64,000 bases of DNA from Mycolicibacterium mucogenicum DSM 44124 (GTDB lineage: Bacteria; Actinomycetota; Actinomycetes; Mycobacteriales; Mycobacteriaceae): assembly GCF_005670685.2 (NCBI RefSeq), contig NZ_CP062008.1:2480001-2544000 (forward strand). Direction: 5' to 3'. A program made the position numbers and the translations under genes. Of this stretch, positions 43,124-52,877 are shown piece by piece. A model generated the notes under the pieces. The model ran no database searches and was not told the origin of the DNA. It saw only the letters and a program-made list of their open reading frames with translations. The first letter of the stretch is position 1. Each line of letters starts with the position of its first letter.

Positions 43124-44359
43124 TCAACCCAAAGCAGCGGCCAACACCGGGCCGCACAGCTCCCGCTGCCAGGGCCGGGCGCCCGCCGCGGCGAGGAATT
43201 CGTCGACCGCAGCGGCGACGTCGGGAAGCGGCTGCCAGTCCCAGCACAGTCGCCGCACGGTCTCGGGCGTCAGCAGATTCTCTGTCGGTACCGAAACCCG
43301 TTCGGACAGTTCGGAAAGCCCAGCGCGGCACTTTTCCAGCCGTTCGAACGCCTCGGGCTTGCGGCGCGACCACCGTGCCGGTGGCGGCAGCCCGTTGTTC
43401 GGTTCGGACGCCGGGGGATCGGCCGCCCGGGCCCGGGTCAGCGCGTCGAGCCACACCTGCGCGCTGCGCTTCTGCCGCGAGCCGCCGAAAATCGGTAGCG
43501 CCGTGAGCTTTTCGATGGTGTCCGGATTGGCGACGGCCGCCGCGATGATCGCCGAGTCGGGCAGGATGCGGCCGGGCGCGATGTCCCGCCGCTGTGCGAT
43601 CCGGTCGCGCGTCTGCCACAGCTCGCGCACCGCGGCCAGCGCCTGGCCGTTGCGGACCTTGTGGATACCCGAGGTCCGCCGCCAGCGGTCGCGCCGGGTC
43701 GGGGTGGGTTCGACGGTCCGCATGTACTCGAATTCCTGTGCGGCCCATTCGGTTTTGCCTTGCGACTCGAGTTCCGCGGCCACGGCGGCACGCAACTCCA
43801 GGAGCACCTCGACGTCCAGCGCCGCGTAGTTCAGCCAGTCCGCGGGCAGCGGTCGCTTGGACCAGTCGGCGGCGCCGTGGCCCTTCTTCAGCCCCAGCCC
43901 CAACAACCGCTGCACCATGGCGGCGAGGTTCACCCGGTCGTAGCCGGCGAGCCGTCCGCCCAGTTCGGTGTCGTACAGCGACGGCGGCCTCATGCCCAGT
44001 TCGGCCAGGCACGGCAGATCCTGGTCGGCCGCGTGCAGAATCCACTCGTCGGAATTCACGACCTCGGCCACCGGCGCCAGCGCCTTCAGCGGGTCGATGC
44101 CGTGGCTGACGGGGTCGATCAAGACCGAACCGGCACCCGCGCGGCGAATCTGGATCAGGTACGCGCGGTTGGAATAGCGGAAGCCCGACGCCCGCTCGGC
44201 ATCGATCGCGAAGGCGCCGTGCCCGGACGCCAGGAGCTCGCCGGCGCGGGCGATGTCGCTCGCATAGACGGCGACGGCAGGCACGCCGTCGGCGGGTGCC
44301 AGCAGGGGAGTGACGTCGGGATCGTCGTCAGACGTCTCGACCGGATCAGCGTCAGTCAT
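43124..44359 (-). CDS. RNase D-like 3'-5' exonuclease with HRDC domain
   Basis: The 411-residue protein has the DEDD exonuclease fold: GAFAIDAERASGFRYS (motif I Asp-Glu, about 48-63), HAADQDLPCLAELG (motif II, about 110-123), and LPADWLNYAALDVEVLLEL (motif III Tyr/Asp, about 172-190). An HRDC RNA-binding domain follows (NGQALAAVRELWQTRDRIAQ). It should trim structured RNA 3' ends such as tRNA precursors. It is co-transcribed downstream of the DUF3000 gene with a gap of only 4 bp. It corresponds to Rv2681. Confidence 0.9.
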   Translation of the reverse strand: MTDADPVETSDDDPDVTPLLAPADGVPAVAVYASDIARAGELLASGHGAFAIDAERASGFRYSNRAYLIQIRRAGAGSVLIDPVSHGIDPLKALAPVAEVVNSDEWILHAADQDLPCLAELGMRPPSLYDTELGGRLAGYDRVNLAAMVQRLLGLGLKKGHGAADWSKRPLPADWLNYAALDVEVLLELRAAVAAELESQGKTEWAAQEFEYMRTVEPTPTRRDRWRRTSGIHKVRNGQALAAVRELWQTRDRIAQRRDIAPGRILPDSAIIAAAVANPDTIEKLTALPIFGGSRQKRSAQVWLDALTRARAADPPASEPNNGLPPPARWSRRKPEAFERLEKCRAGLSELSERVSVPTENLLTPETVRRLCWDWQPLPDVAAAVDEFLAAAGARPWQRELCGPVLAAALG

Positions 44360-44363
44360 GCGG

Positions 44364-44945
44364 TCACGCGCGCGTGCGCGAACCCAGATCGGTCACGCCC
44401 GCAGGCGGCAGTCCGGCGGCGTGCTCGAGCACCTCACAGAACGCCTGCACATGCGGTCCCAGTTCGAGCGACGTCGCGGTCCACGACGCCCGCAGCTCCA
44501 GCTGGTGGGCACGCGGCGGGCCGGAGATGTCGCCGTACCGCACCGACGTCGTCGCGGTGACCGTGCCGCCCAGGGCGGTGACGCCGTCGGCGTGCGACTC
44601 GAGCGCATCGACCAGCCAGCTCCACGCCACCTCGGGCAGCAGTGGGTCGACGGCCTCGGTGGAGTCCAGATCAGCCTGGATGTAGGCGACGAGACGCATG
44701 GTGCCGTCCCAGGCTTCAGCACCTTCGGGATCGTGCAGCAGGATCAGACGTCCGAAGGCGTCGCCCTCCGAGCTTTCCGGGACCACGGAGGCGTCGGGAT
44801 GACGCACCTCTGCGCCCAGCGCGTAGCTGAAGGGAGCCAGCCGCTGCGGCGGACGGATCGGGCCGAGTTCGATCTCCGGGCGCACGGTGGCGGCGTTCAT
44901 CGCCGCAACAGCAGTGCGGAATTGGGCCGGCTCGGCGGAGGTCAC
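44364..44945 (-). CDS. DUF3000 family protein (Rv2680-like)
   Basis: A cytoplasmic actinobacterial protein of 193 residues. Recognisable parts are FRTAVAAMNAATVRPEIELG (about 9-28), PFSYALGAEV, GRLILLHDPEG, MRLVAYIQADLDSTEAVDP and the late HQLELRASWTATSLELGPHV. The GTG start is preceded by TAGCGT about 8 nt upstream, suggesting a leaderless mRNA. It is followed at 4 bp by the RNase D-like gene, a pairing that suggests a role in RNA processing. Function unknown. Confidence 0.83.
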   Translation of the reverse strand: MTSAEPAQFRTAVAAMNAATVRPEIELGPIRPPQRLAPFSYALGAEVRHPDASVVPESSEGDAFGRLILLHDPEGAEAWDGTMRLVAYIQADLDSTEAVDPLLPEVAWSWLVDALESHADGVTALGGTVTATTSVRYGDISGPPRAHQLELRASWTATSLELGPHVQAFCEVLEHAAGLPPAGVTDLGSRTRA

Positions 44946-45061
44946 ATTCTGGGACGCTAGCCCGATCTGGCCGGTCGCGTAAGCAGGCGCGCCGATAGCC
45001 CGATATTTGGCCGCGCGACAGGGTATAAGCGGCCGATGCGGACATGGCAGCATTAGCGGTG

Positions 45062-46111
45062 ATGAGCACCCGTCGTGAACTGCCGCAATCGCCCTATCTG
45101 GCTGCCGCCAACGGCCGCACCCCGGACCGGACCCCGGTGTGGATGATGCGGCAGGCCGGCCGGTCCCTGCCCGAGTACCGCGCCCTGCGCGCCACCCACA
45201 CCATGCTCTCGGCGTGTTTCAACCCGGAGCTGGTCTGCGAGATCACCATGCAGCCGGTGCGCCGGCACGGCGTCGACGCCGCCATCTTGTTCTCGGACAT
45301 CGTGGTGCCGCTCAAGGCCGCCGGGATCGATCTGGACATCGTCCCGGACGTCGGGCCGGTGATCGCCCACCCGATCCGGACCCCGGATGACGTCGAGGGC
45401 ATCAAGCCGCTCGAGCCGCATCAGGTGGCGCCGGTGGCGGAGGCCATCGGCCTGCTCACCAGGGAACTGGGCGACGTGCCGCTGATCGGTTTCGCGGGCG
45501 CACCGTTCACGCTCGCTTCCTACCTCGTGGAGGGCGGCCCGAGCCGCAACCACGAGAAGACCAAGGCCATGATGCTCGGCGAGTCGGCGACGTGGCATGA
45601 CCTGATGGAGAAGCTGACCGACCTCACCATCGAGTTCCTGAGCGCCCAGCTGGCCGCCGGCGTCGACGCGATCCAGCTGTTCGACTCATGGGCCGGCACC
45701 CTGTCACTCGCCGACTACCGGGACTACGTGCTGCCGCACAGCTCCCGCATCTTCGCCGCCCTGAAAGACCACGGCGTCCCGATGACGCACTTCGGCGTCG
45801 GCACCGCCGAGTTGCTCGGTGCCATGGGCGAGGCCGGCGCGACGGTCGTCGGCGTCGACTGGCGCACCAACCTCGTCGACGCCGCGCACCGGGTCGGTCC
45901 GGGCAAGGCACTGCAGGGCAACCTCGATCCGGTCGTGCTGCTGGCCGGCTGGCGCGTGGTCGACGACGCCGTCCGCCAGGTTGTCGCGGACGGTCGCCGG
46001 GCCGTCGAGGCCGGTGCCGCCGGACACATCTTCAACCTCGGCCACGGTGTGTTGCCGTCGACCGATCCCGGTGTGGTCACCGAAGCGGTGGCGCTGGCCC
46101 ACTCGCTGTGA
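45062..46111 (+). CDS. hemE: Uroporphyrinogen III decarboxylase HemE
   Basis: HemE removes four acetate carboxyls from uroporphyrinogen III to give coproporphyrinogen III. The 349-residue protein has the family marks [17 protein letters not shown] (about 24-40, substrate-binding Arg), [19 protein letters not shown] with the catalytic Asp, [17 protein letters not shown], and [13 protein letters not shown] near the end. The start [13 protein letters not shown] matches mycobacterial HemE; an ATG six codons upstream is less likely. It heads hemE-hemY-hemQ with an 8-bp gap to hemY. Confidence 0.96.
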   Translation: MSTRRELPQSPYLAAANGRTPDRTPVWMMRQAGRSLPEYRALRATHTMLSACFNPELVCEITMQPVRRHGVDAAILFSDIVVPLKAAGIDLDIVPDVGPVIAHPIRTPDDVEGIKPLEPHQVAPVAEAIGLLTRELGDVPLIGFAGAPFTLASYLVEGGPSRNHEKTKAMMLGESATWHDLMEKLTDLTIEFLSAQLAAGVDAIQLFDSWAGTLSLADYRDYVLPHSSRIFAALKDHGVPMTHFGVGTAELLGAMGEAGATVVGVDWRTNLVDAAHRVGPGKALQGNLDPVVLLAGWRVVDDAVRQVVADGRRAVEAGAAGHIFNLGHGVLPSTDPGVVTEAVALAHSL

Positions 46112-46119
46112 GTCTGTAG

Positions 46120-47472
46120 ATGAGCAAGACGTATTGCGTTGTCGGCGGTGGCATTTCGGGTCTGGTCGCGGCCTACCGGTTGCGCCAGGCCGACCCTGCG
46201 GCACGCATCACGATCTTCGATCCGGCCGACCGGCTGGGTGGTGTCCTGCGCACCGAACGGCTCGCCGGTCAGTCCCTGGACGTCGGCGCCGAGGCCTTCG
46301 TGGCCCGCCGGCCCGAGGTCACGTCGCTGCTGAAAGAGCTGGGCCTGCGGCAGATCGGCACCACCGGCGTCCGCCCGCTGATCTACAGCGGCGGCCGCTT
46401 GCACCCGATGCCCGAGGGCACCATGCAGGGCATCCCCGGGCCGGGCGCGAACCTGCGCGGCCTGGTCGACGACGCGACACTGGCGCAGATCGCGAGCGAG
46501 CCGAACCGACCCCTCAACTGGCAGCTGGATGCCGACCCGACCGTCGCACAGTTGGTCGGTGACCGGTTCGGCGCCCAGGTGGTGACCCGGTCGGTCGACC
46601 CGCTGCTGGCCGGCGTCTATGCCGGCTCGGCCAAGACCATCGGCATCCGCAGTGCGGTGCCCGCGCTGGCCGCTGCGCTCGATCGCGGCGCGCCGAGTCT
46701 GACGGCCGCGGTGGCCTCGGTGCTGGCCGCGGCGCCACCCACGAGCGCCTCGGTGTTCGGTGCCGTCGACGGCGGGTACGCCGTCCTCCTCGACGAACTG
46801 GTCCGGCGGACCGGCGCCCAGTGGGCGCAGGTCGGTATCGAGGCACTGGATTCGGTGGGCCGGGCCTGGCAACTGCGTGACGACGAGAGCAAGTACTGGT
46901 CGGCCGACGCCGTGGTGCTGGCGCTGCCGGCCCCGCGCGTGGCCAAGCTGCTCGAGAACATCGCGCCGGGCAGTGCGGCCATGGCGCGGTTGATCCCCAT
47001 CGCGTCCGCGGCAGTCGTTGCCCTCGCGCTGCCCGGCGGCACACCGCTGCCGCAGCAGTCCGGCGTCCTGATGGCCGCGGGAGAAGCGCTGCACTCCAAG
47101 GCGATAACCCTCACATCGCGCAAGTGGGGACGCGGCGGCAACGTCGAACTGCTGCGGTTGTCGTACGGCCGGTTCGGTGACGATCTGGCCCGCAACGTCG
47201 GCGACGACCGGCTGCTGGCATGGTCGCTGGAGGACCTGCGGGCGCTGTTCGGGATCACCGCCGAGCCGGTGGACTACCTGGTGCAGCGCTGGATCGACGC
47301 CATGCCGCAGTACGGTCCGGGGCACCTCGAACTCGTCGACGAGCTGCGCGCCGGGCTGCCCACGGGACTGGCTGTCGCGGGTGGATATCTGGACGGCATC
47401 GGGGTGCCGGCCTGCGTGGCGTCGGGAACCCGGGCGGCCATGGAGGTGGTCGGTGGCGACCTTCCGCGATAG
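46120..47472 (+). CDS. hemY: Coproporphyrinogen III oxidase (HemY/CgoX type)
   Basis: A 450-residue FAD enzyme of the HemY family. In actinobacteria it oxidises coproporphyrinogen III to coproporphyrin III in the coproporphyrin-dependent haem pathway, although it is often labelled protoporphyrinogen oxidase. The N-terminal dinucleotide motif [15 protein letters not shown] (about 7-21) precedes the FAD region [24 protein letters not shown]. The C-terminal [17 protein letters not shown] segment closes the FAD site. The gene sits 8 bp after hemE and 14 bp before hemQ, which supports the coproporphyrin assignment. Confidence 0.93.
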   Translation: MSKTYCVVGGGISGLVAAYRLRQADPAARITIFDPADRLGGVLRTERLAGQSLDVGAEAFVARRPEVTSLLKELGLRQIGTTGVRPLIYSGGRLHPMPEGTMQGIPGPGANLRGLVDDATLAQIASEPNRPLNWQLDADPTVAQLVGDRFGAQVVTRSVDPLLAGVYAGSAKTIGIRSAVPALAAALDRGAPSLTAAVASVLAAAPPTSASVFGAVDGGYAVLLDELVRRTGAQWAQVGIEALDSVGRAWQLRDDESKYWSADAVVLALPAPRVAKLLENIAPGSAAMARLIPIASAAVVALALPGGTPLPQQSGVLMAAGEALHSKAITLTSRKWGRGGNVELLRLSYGRFGDDLARNVGDDRLLAWSLEDLRALFGITAEPVDYLVQRWIDAMPQYGPGHLELVDELRAGLPTGLAVAGGYLDGIGVPACVASGTRAAMEVVGGDLPR

Positions 47473-47486
47473 GGCACGATAGACGC

Positions 47487-48188
47487 ATGGCCAAGCTCGA
47501 TTACGACGCCCTCAACGCGGTGACCCGGTACATGATGATCTCGGTCTTCGCCGTGCAGCCGGACGAGCTGCCGGCGGACGAGAAGTCGCGGGCCGGCATC
47601 GCCGCCGAGACTGCCGCGTACCTCAAGAAGCGCGAAGACGCGGGCGTCGTCGTCCGCGGGCTGTATGACGTGGCGGGCTTCCGGGCCGACGCCGACTTCA
47701 TGATGTGGACCCACGCCGAGCGCGTCGAGGACCTGCAGGCCACCTACACCGGCTTCCGTCGCACCGCGCTCGGCGCCGCCACCGAGCCGGTGTGGAGCGC
47801 CGTCGCGCTGCACCGTCCGGCCGAGTTCAACAAGAGCCACCTGCCGGCGTTCATCGCAGGCGAGGACCCGGGCGACTACATCTGCGTCTACCCGTTCGTG
47901 CGGTCGCTGGACTGGTACCTGCTGCCCGACGACGACCGTCGCCGCATGCTCGTCGAGCACGGCATGGGTGGCCGCGAGTACCCCGATGTCCGCGCCAACA
48001 CTGTGCCGGCCTTCGCGCTGGGCGACTACGAATGGATTCTCGCCTTCGAGGGTCCGGACCTGGCCCGCATCGTTGAGCTGATGTGGAAGCTGCGCTACAC
48101 AGACGCGCGCCGCCACGTCCGTGAGGAGACGCCGTTCTTCACCGGCCCGCGGGTCGGCATCGAGCAGCTGGTCGCCAATCTGCCGTAA
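47487..48188 (+). CDS. hemQ: Coproheme decarboxylase HemQ (ChdC)
   Basis: The last enzyme of the coproporphyrin pathway decarboxylates coproheme III to haem b using peroxide. The 233 residues belong to the chlorite dismutase-like fold: [14 protein letters not shown] near the N-terminus, [22 protein letters not shown] (about 52-73), [32 protein letters not shown] and the haem-pocket region [27 protein letters not shown]. The ATG is 14 bp after hemY. The intermediate enzyme, ferrochelatase, is not in this window. Confidence 0.94.
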   Translation: MAKLDYDALNAVTRYMMISVFAVQPDELPADEKSRAGIAAETAAYLKKREDAGVVVRGLYDVAGFRADADFMMWTHAERVEDLQATYTGFRRTALGAATEPVWSAVALHRPAEFNKSHLPAFIAGEDPGDYICVYPFVRSLDWYLLPDDDRRRMLVEHGMGGREYPDVRANTVPAFALGDYEWILAFEGPDLARIVELMWKLRYTDARRHVREETPFFTGPRVGIEQLVANLP

Positions 48189-48197
48189 CTTCGGCGT

Positions 48198-48656
48198 CTA
48201 GTTGGGGCCGCCGGCCTTGCCGTCGTCGGCCGCCATGATTCGGCGGTGCAATTCCGTTGTAAGGACGTGGATTTCACGGGTCAGCTGCGTGTTGGTCTTG
48301 AGTTCGACTTCCTGAGTCTGGAAGTCGTGATCGGCCTTGGCCTGCTGGAACTCGGACTGCCGGTTCTGACCGATCATCACGAAGGTCGACAGGAAGATGG
48401 CCTCCAGCGACACCACCAGCGTCAGCGTGGGCCACGGGGTGCGTTCGAAGAACAGCATCCATGCCGCGAAGAGCACGGCGTGGATGTAGACGAAGCTCAT
48501 CGACCCTGCGAAGGCGGTGATGGCATCCGCCACGCGTAGTTGCAGATTCTGGTTGCGCTTGACGGCCTCCTGGATGACCGCCGGGTGATGGAGGACGTTG
48601 TTCTCCAGGAGCCGACGGGCATGCAGGTGGCCGTGCTCGTTCTGTTGGCCGGTCAT
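48198..48656 (-). CDS. DUF1003 membrane protein
   Basis: The 152-residue protein has two central helices (VADAITAFAGSMSFVYIHAVLFAAWMLFF and LTLVVSLEAIFLSTFVMIGQNRQ, about 43-98), the core of DUF1003. A soluble N-terminus (NNVLHHPAVIQEAVKRNQNLQ) and a helical C-terminus (KADHDFQTQEVELKTNTQLTREIHVLTTELH) flank them. The ATG is chosen at MTGQQNEHG. It lies 33 bp after DUF2252 and may be the last gene of the aftC-msrB-VIT1 operon. Function unknown; cyclic-nucleotide or phosphate transport roles have been speculated for the family. Confidence 0.82.
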   Translation of the reverse strand: MTGQQNEHGHLHARRLLENNVLHHPAVIQEAVKRNQNLQLRVADAITAFAGSMSFVYIHAVLFAAWMLFFERTPWPTLTLVVSLEAIFLSTFVMIGQNRQSEFQQAKADHDFQTQEVELKTNTQLTREIHVLTTELHRRIMAADDGKAGGPN

Positions 48657-48689
48657 GGAATCAGGATCGCACCACAAGCTGACAACGAG

Positions 48690-50069
48690 TCAGAGATCGG
48701 ACTCTGCGGTGATCCGTCCGGCGTCGACAGCTTCGCGCAACGCCGCGTAGTCACGCTCGTTCTGGTCGGCGTACGCCTCGGCGAACCGGGTCAGTGCGAT
48801 ATCGGCGGCGTCGCTGCTGCCGAGGTAGGCGGCGATCGCAATGCGATCGCCGGTGCGGGAGTGGGCCCGGGCCAGTGCGTGGGCGCAGGCTTGTCCGTAG
48901 TCGGCCAGCAGCTTCGGGTTCGACGTCTGCACCGACACCGCACCCTTCCAGTCGTGGAGCTGACGGACGTAGTAGTCGGCCTCGTAGCCGTCCGGCCCGA
49001 CGGCGTGCAGCCACCCGAGCAGGATGTCGCTGCTGGCCTGCATCAGTCGCTGTCCGGCCGAAACCCGTTGAGCGGCATTCGGATACGGGCTGGCGCCGAG
49101 GAAGCGTTCCAAGACGGAGGGCTGGGCCTCCTTCATCTGCAGCAACAGCGGGTCGTCGCTGTCGCGCCCGGTCAGCAGCACGATCCAGGCCCGCAGACCG
49201 ACACTGCCGACGCCGACCACCTTGCGCGCCATGGTCACGTAGTCGAAGCGCTCGATGAGGGCGCGCCGGCTGTCTTCCAGGCTGTCGCGGTAGCGCTCCA
49301 TGAACGGCGTCATCTGCTGTTCGTATTGCCGGGCCCGGTCAGCGCCGACCAGTTCCTCGATGGGGACCACCAACGGCGGCCGGCTGATGAGCCGGCTCTG
49401 ACCGTCGACCGTTTCGGTCAGTTTCGCGACGGCCTGGAGACTGTCATGTGCGCGGGCCTTGGCCGCGGTCTGCTGGATCTCGCGCGCGAATTTGGTGTCG
49501 ACGCTGTTCTGCAGCTCGGCGTCCACGGTCGTCTGTGTGTACCAGGCCTCGAGCTCGCCCATACCGGCCAGCTCCTGCATACGGGTGCGGTAGCCGCTGA
49601 CGCAGCTGCGGACCACCTCCGCGCGATCGTCGGCGCGAAAGCCGTTGTCCCGACCGGCGATTGCCAGGCTCGCCACCAACCGCTTCACGTCCCATTCCCA
49701 CGGGCCAGGCAGGGTTTCGTCGAAGTCGTTGACATCGAACACGAGATTGCGTTCGGGTGAGCCGAACAGGCCGAAGTTGCACAGGTGGGCGTCACCGCAC
49801 AGTTGCGCGGTCAGCCCGGTGTGCGGGCCGGCCGCCAGATCGGCCGCCATGATCAGGGCCGCGCCGCGATAGAAGGCCAGTGCCGAGGTCAGCATCCGGC
49901 CGTATCGGATCGGGACGAGTTCGGCGATCCGGGAGGTGGCCTGCGACTGCAGCAGCGCCATCGGGTCGGGCCGGTCGGCGGTGATGTGGACGTCGGCCAG
50001 CGCCGCTCTCGGCAGCCGGGCGCGGGCGGCGCGGCCGGCGTCGCGGCGTTCCTGCACGGACTGCTTCAT
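48690..50069 (-). CDS. DUF2252 protein, kinase-like fold
   Basis: The 459-residue cytoplasmic protein belongs to DUF2252, distantly related to aminoglycoside phosphotransferase-type kinases. The catalytic-loop-like CGDAHLCNFGLFGSPERNLVFDVNDFDET region (about 90-118) shows the HxxN motif and the downstream Asp. WEWDVKRLVASLAIA follows. The C-terminal half is helical (GQACAHALARAHSRTGD). The ATG shares its A with the stop of the iron-transporter gene upstream (TGATG), a tight translational coupling. Substrate unknown. Confidence 0.83.
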   Translation of the reverse strand: MKQSVQERRDAGRAARARLPRAALADVHITADRPDPMALLQSQATSRIAELVPIRYGRMLTSALAFYRGAALIMAADLAAGPHTGLTAQLCGDAHLCNFGLFGSPERNLVFDVNDFDETLPGPWEWDVKRLVASLAIAGRDNGFRADDRAEVVRSCVSGYRTRMQELAGMGELEAWYTQTTVDAELQNSVDTKFAREIQQTAAKARAHDSLQAVAKLTETVDGQSRLISRPPLVVPIEELVGADRARQYEQQMTPFMERYRDSLEDSRRALIERFDYVTMARKVVGVGSVGLRAWIVLLTGRDSDDPLLLQMKEAQPSVLERFLGASPYPNAAQRVSAGQRLMQASSDILLGWLHAVGPDGYEADYYVRQLHDWKGAVSVQTSNPKLLADYGQACAHALARAHSRTGDRIAIAAYLGSSDAADIALTRFAEAYADQNERDYAALREAVDAGRITAESDL

Positions 50070-51148
50070 CAGCCGACCGCGGTCCCGAACAGCAGGCCCA
50101 GCACATAGGTCACCGCGGCCGCGCCGTAGCCGATCATCAACTGGCGCAACGCCCGTCGCAGCGGTGGCCCGCCGGAGAGCAGGCCGACGACCATGCCCGT
50201 GGACAGCAGTGCCAACCCGACGAGGACGGCCGAGACGACGACGGCGGTGATGCCGGTGAGCCCGAACAGGTAGGGCAGCACGGGGATCAGCGCGCCGGAC
50301 GCGAAGAACAGGAAGCTGGACACCGCGGCACGCAAACCGGTGCCGACGGCTTCGTGGTGCTCGGTCGACACCTCACCCAGCGGCGAGTCTGCCAGCGCGC
50401 CTGCCCGCAGGCTCGCGAACACGTCGGCGGCGCGGACGGCCGCGTCCTCGGGGCTCATCCCGCGGGCCCGGTACACCAGCTCGAGTTCGTTGGCGTCGAC
50501 GTCGAGGGCCCGCACGGCGGTGCCCGCCGTGGCGCTGGGCGTCGACGCCTCGAGCAGTTCGAGTTGGGAGTTGACCGAGACGTACTCGCCTGCCCCCATC
50601 GACAGGGCCCCGGCGATCAGCCCCGCGAGTCCGGTGGCCAGGATCGTCGCGCTCGACACCCCGGTGGCACCGATGCCCAGGACCAGTGCCAGATTGCTGA
50701 CGAGCCCGTCGTTGGCGCCGAACACCGCGGCACGGAAGCTGCCCGACAGCTGGTCGCGGCCTCTACTGGCAAGGGCGCGAACAACTTCCATGTGGATGCG
50801 CTCGTCGGCGGCCATGGTCGGCGTGGCGTCGACGTCGGTCTCGTACTCCGAGCGTGCTTCGGCCCGTTGCGCCAGCGCGAGGGTGAACACCGAGCCGAGG
50901 TGGCGGGCGAGAAACCCGAGGGCCCGGGTCCGCAGGTCGGGCCGATGCGGCTTGCCGACCTGATCGCCGAGCAGCGTCAGCCAGTGCTTTTCGTGCCGGC
51001 CTTCGGCAACGGCGAGTTCGAGCAGGATGTCGCGTTCGGCGCCCTGGCGGCGCTGCGCCAGATCACGGTAGACGGCGGCTTCGGCACGTTCATTGGCCAG
51101 GTGCTGCCGCCACCGCCGCAATTGTGCGTCGGTGGGCTGCGCGACCAC
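50069..51148 (-). CDS. Ferritin-like domain / VIT1-CCC1 family iron-manganese transporter
   Basis: This protein of 359 residues fuses an N-terminal ferritin-like domain (LANERAEAAVYRDLAQ about 17-32, VAEGRHEKHWLTLL about 46-59; Glu/His metal ligands) to a VIT1/CCC1 transporter. The transporter carries GANDGLVSNLALVLGI (about 143-158), LSMGAGEYVSVNSQ (about 182-195) and three later helices to the C-terminus. The layout is that of MbfA-type iron exporters, which export Fe(II) sensed by the ferritin-like part. The GTG start is 3 bp after the msrB stop. Together with msrB it may answer oxidative and iron stress. Confidence 0.88.
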   Translation of the reverse strand: MVAQPTDAQLRRWRQHLANERAEAAVYRDLAQRRQGAERDILLELAVAEGRHEKHWLTLLGDQVGKPHRPDLRTRALGFLARHLGSVFTLALAQRAEARSEYETDVDATPTMAADERIHMEVVRALASRGRDQLSGSFRAAVFGANDGLVSNLALVLGIGATGVSSATILATGLAGLIAGALSMGAGEYVSVNSQLELLEASTPSATAGTAVRALDVDANELELVYRARGMSPEDAAVRAADVFASLRAGALADSPLGEVSTEHHEAVGTGLRAAVSSFLFFASGALIPVLPYLFGLTGITAVVVSAVLVGLALLSTGMVVGLLSGGPPLRRALRQLMIGYGAAAVTYVLGLLFGTAVG

Positions 51149-51151
51149 GTC

Positions 51152-51568
51152 TCAGCTCTCGGCCGGAACCAGGCGAAGCGAGATCGAGTTGATGCAGTAG
51201 CGCTGGTCGGTCGGCGTGGGGTAGCCCTCGCCCTCGAAGACGTGTCCGAGGTGGCTGTGGCAGTTGGCGCACAGCACCTCGACGCGTCGCATGCCGAGGC
51301 TGTTGTCGGACCGCAGGATCACCGCGTCCGAGTCGGCCGGGTCGAAGAACGACGGCCAGCCGCAATGGGAGTCGAATTTCTCGGTGCTGCGGAACAGCTC
51401 GGCACCGCAGGCCCGGCACTGGTAGACGCCCTCGGTCTTGGTGTCGGTGTATTCGCCGACGAACGGGCGTTCCGTGCCGGCTTCACGCAGCACGTGGAAC
51501 TCGGCGGGACTCAGCTTCTCTCGCCACTGGGAGTCGGTGAGTTCCACTTTGGGAGGCGGGATGCTCAT
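51152..51568 (-). CDS. msrB: Peptide-methionine (R)-S-oxide reductase MsrB
   Basis: MsrB reduces the R form of methionine sulfoxide in proteins. The 138 residues include four zinc cysteines (Cys51, Cys54, Cys100, Cys103 in CRACG and CANC), the substrate region [10 protein letters not shown] (about 68-77) and catalytic Cys125 in DQRYCINS. The ATG overlaps the aftC stop (ATGA). It lies inside the aftC-msrB-iron transporter operon. No resolving cysteine is obvious close to the start, so thioredoxin may act directly or via the region around Cys69. Confidence 0.95.
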   Translation of the reverse strand: MSIPPPKVELTDSQWREKLSPAEFHVLREAGTERPFVGEYTDTKTEGVYQCRACGAELFRSTEKFDSHCGWPSFFDPADSDAVILRSDNSLGMRRVEVLCANCHSHLGHVFEGEGYPTPTDQRYCINSISLRLVPAES

Positions 51569-52845
51569 GCGCTCACGCTACCCGTGGGAGCGGGCTGGGG
51601 CTTGGACAACCACAACGGGTCGATGCCCTGGTCCAGCCGTCCGTCCTTCTTGGCGTCGAGGTAGCGGAAGTACAGGACGCAGAACACCACGACGAGCATC
51701 AGCGACCAGCCGTAGGTGATCTTGATGTACTCGAGGAACCGGCCGGTCGTCGGCCAGCGCCACATCAGCCAGCGGTCCATGGTGAGGAAGCCGTACACCG
51801 CGAGCCAGGCCGGCCAGCTGCGGATCGTCGACCGCGGCAGCACCACCGTCATCAGGAACGGGAACAGCATCATCGAGTAGTAGCCCTGCGCCAGGGACAG
51901 CACCAGCCACGAGGTGATGAGCAGGACACCCGAGGACGTGAGCATCCAGAACAGCTGGTCGCGCTCGCGGTAGTAGCGGTACAGCAGCCACAGGCTGGCC
52001 GCGGCCAGCACCACGAAGGCGACGCGCAGCAGCATGATCAGCCACATCGGCAGGCCGTAGTAGATCCCGTTGCCGAGCACCGAGCTGTTGAAGTAGTCGC
52101 GCGTCTGGAAGATGTACGGCACGGTGTTGCGGACGAAGCCCATGGGGTCGGCCGACAGCGGCCAGGCCACGGCGTTGAAGACGAGAGGTACCGCGAACGC
52201 GGCGACCAGGGCGCGCCACTGGCGGTTGAGCAGCGGCAGCAGGAGCAGGACGCCGAGCAGCGGCTTGAGCACGAGGGTCAGGCCAATGGCGGCGCCGGCC
52301 AGCCACTCGTGGTTCTTCTTGCCGTCCAGCAGCCAGGTGAAGAACAGCACCTCGGCCAGCAGGATGCAGCCGTTCACGTTGGTGAAAACCAAAGTGTTGG
52401 TGACCGATTCGGTGCAGTACATGGCGAGCAGGAGTGCGGGCAACGCCACCGACGTCAGCGAGAACTTGAACAGCCGTACCAGAAGGCAGGCGGCGATGAT
52501 GATCGCCACCGAGTTGATCGCGACGAACCAGAACCGCGACGCGAACTCCGGCAGGAACCCGAACGGCGACAGCAGCAGGGTGCCACCGGGCGGGTACAGG
52601 TAGTGCGGGTCGACGTAGTTGAAGTGCTCGTTGTAGATGGCCCAGTGCCGCCGGAAGTTCGACACCGCGCGGTACACCGGACCGAAGTCGTCGGTGATGT
52701 AACCGTTGGTGGTCAGCACATAGCTGCGGTGGATGATCGACACGATCGCGATGGGCCACAGTGCATTGCGAACGATATCCGCGGTGCTCTGCGGGCCGGT
52801 GCGGGGACCGAAGACGCTCAGGAGCGATAGAGGGCGCGTCACCAC
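51565..52845 (-). CDS. aftC: Arabinofuranosyltransferase AftC
   Basis: A GT-C-fold membrane glycosyltransferase that introduces the alpha-1,3 branch in arabinan of arabinogalactan and lipoarabinomannan, using decaprenyl-phosphoryl arabinose. The 426 residues form about ten helices. The catalytic-loop motif [18 protein letters not shown] (about 47-64) and [20 protein letters not shown] (about 77-96) match M. tuberculosis AftC as I recall it, as do [15 protein letters not shown] and [20 protein letters not shown]. The GTG start may be either of two adjacent GTG codons. It overlaps msrB by 4 nt. Confidence 0.95.
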   Translation of the reverse strand: MVTRPLSLLSVFGPRTGPQSTADIVRNALWPIAIVSIIHRSYVLTTNGYITDDFGPVYRAVSNFRRHWAIYNEHFNYVDPHYLYPPGGTLLLSPFGFLPEFASRFWFVAINSVAIIIAACLLVRLFKFSLTSVALPALLLAMYCTESVTNTLVFTNVNGCILLAEVLFFTWLLDGKKNHEWLAGAAIGLTLVLKPLLGVLLLLPLLNRQWRALVAAFAVPLVFNAVAWPLSADPMGFVRNTVPYIFQTRDYFNSSVLGNGIYYGLPMWLIMLLRVAFVVLAAASLWLLYRYYRERDQLFWMLTSSGVLLITSWLVLSLAQGYYSMMLFPFLMTVVLPRSTIRSWPAWLAVYGFLTMDRWLMWRWPTTGRFLEYIKITYGWSLMLVVVFCVLYFRYLDAKKDGRLDQGIDPLWLSKPQPAPTGSVSA

Positions 52846-52877
52846 CGAACCCTATAACGGGGCGATGGACGCCTCGT

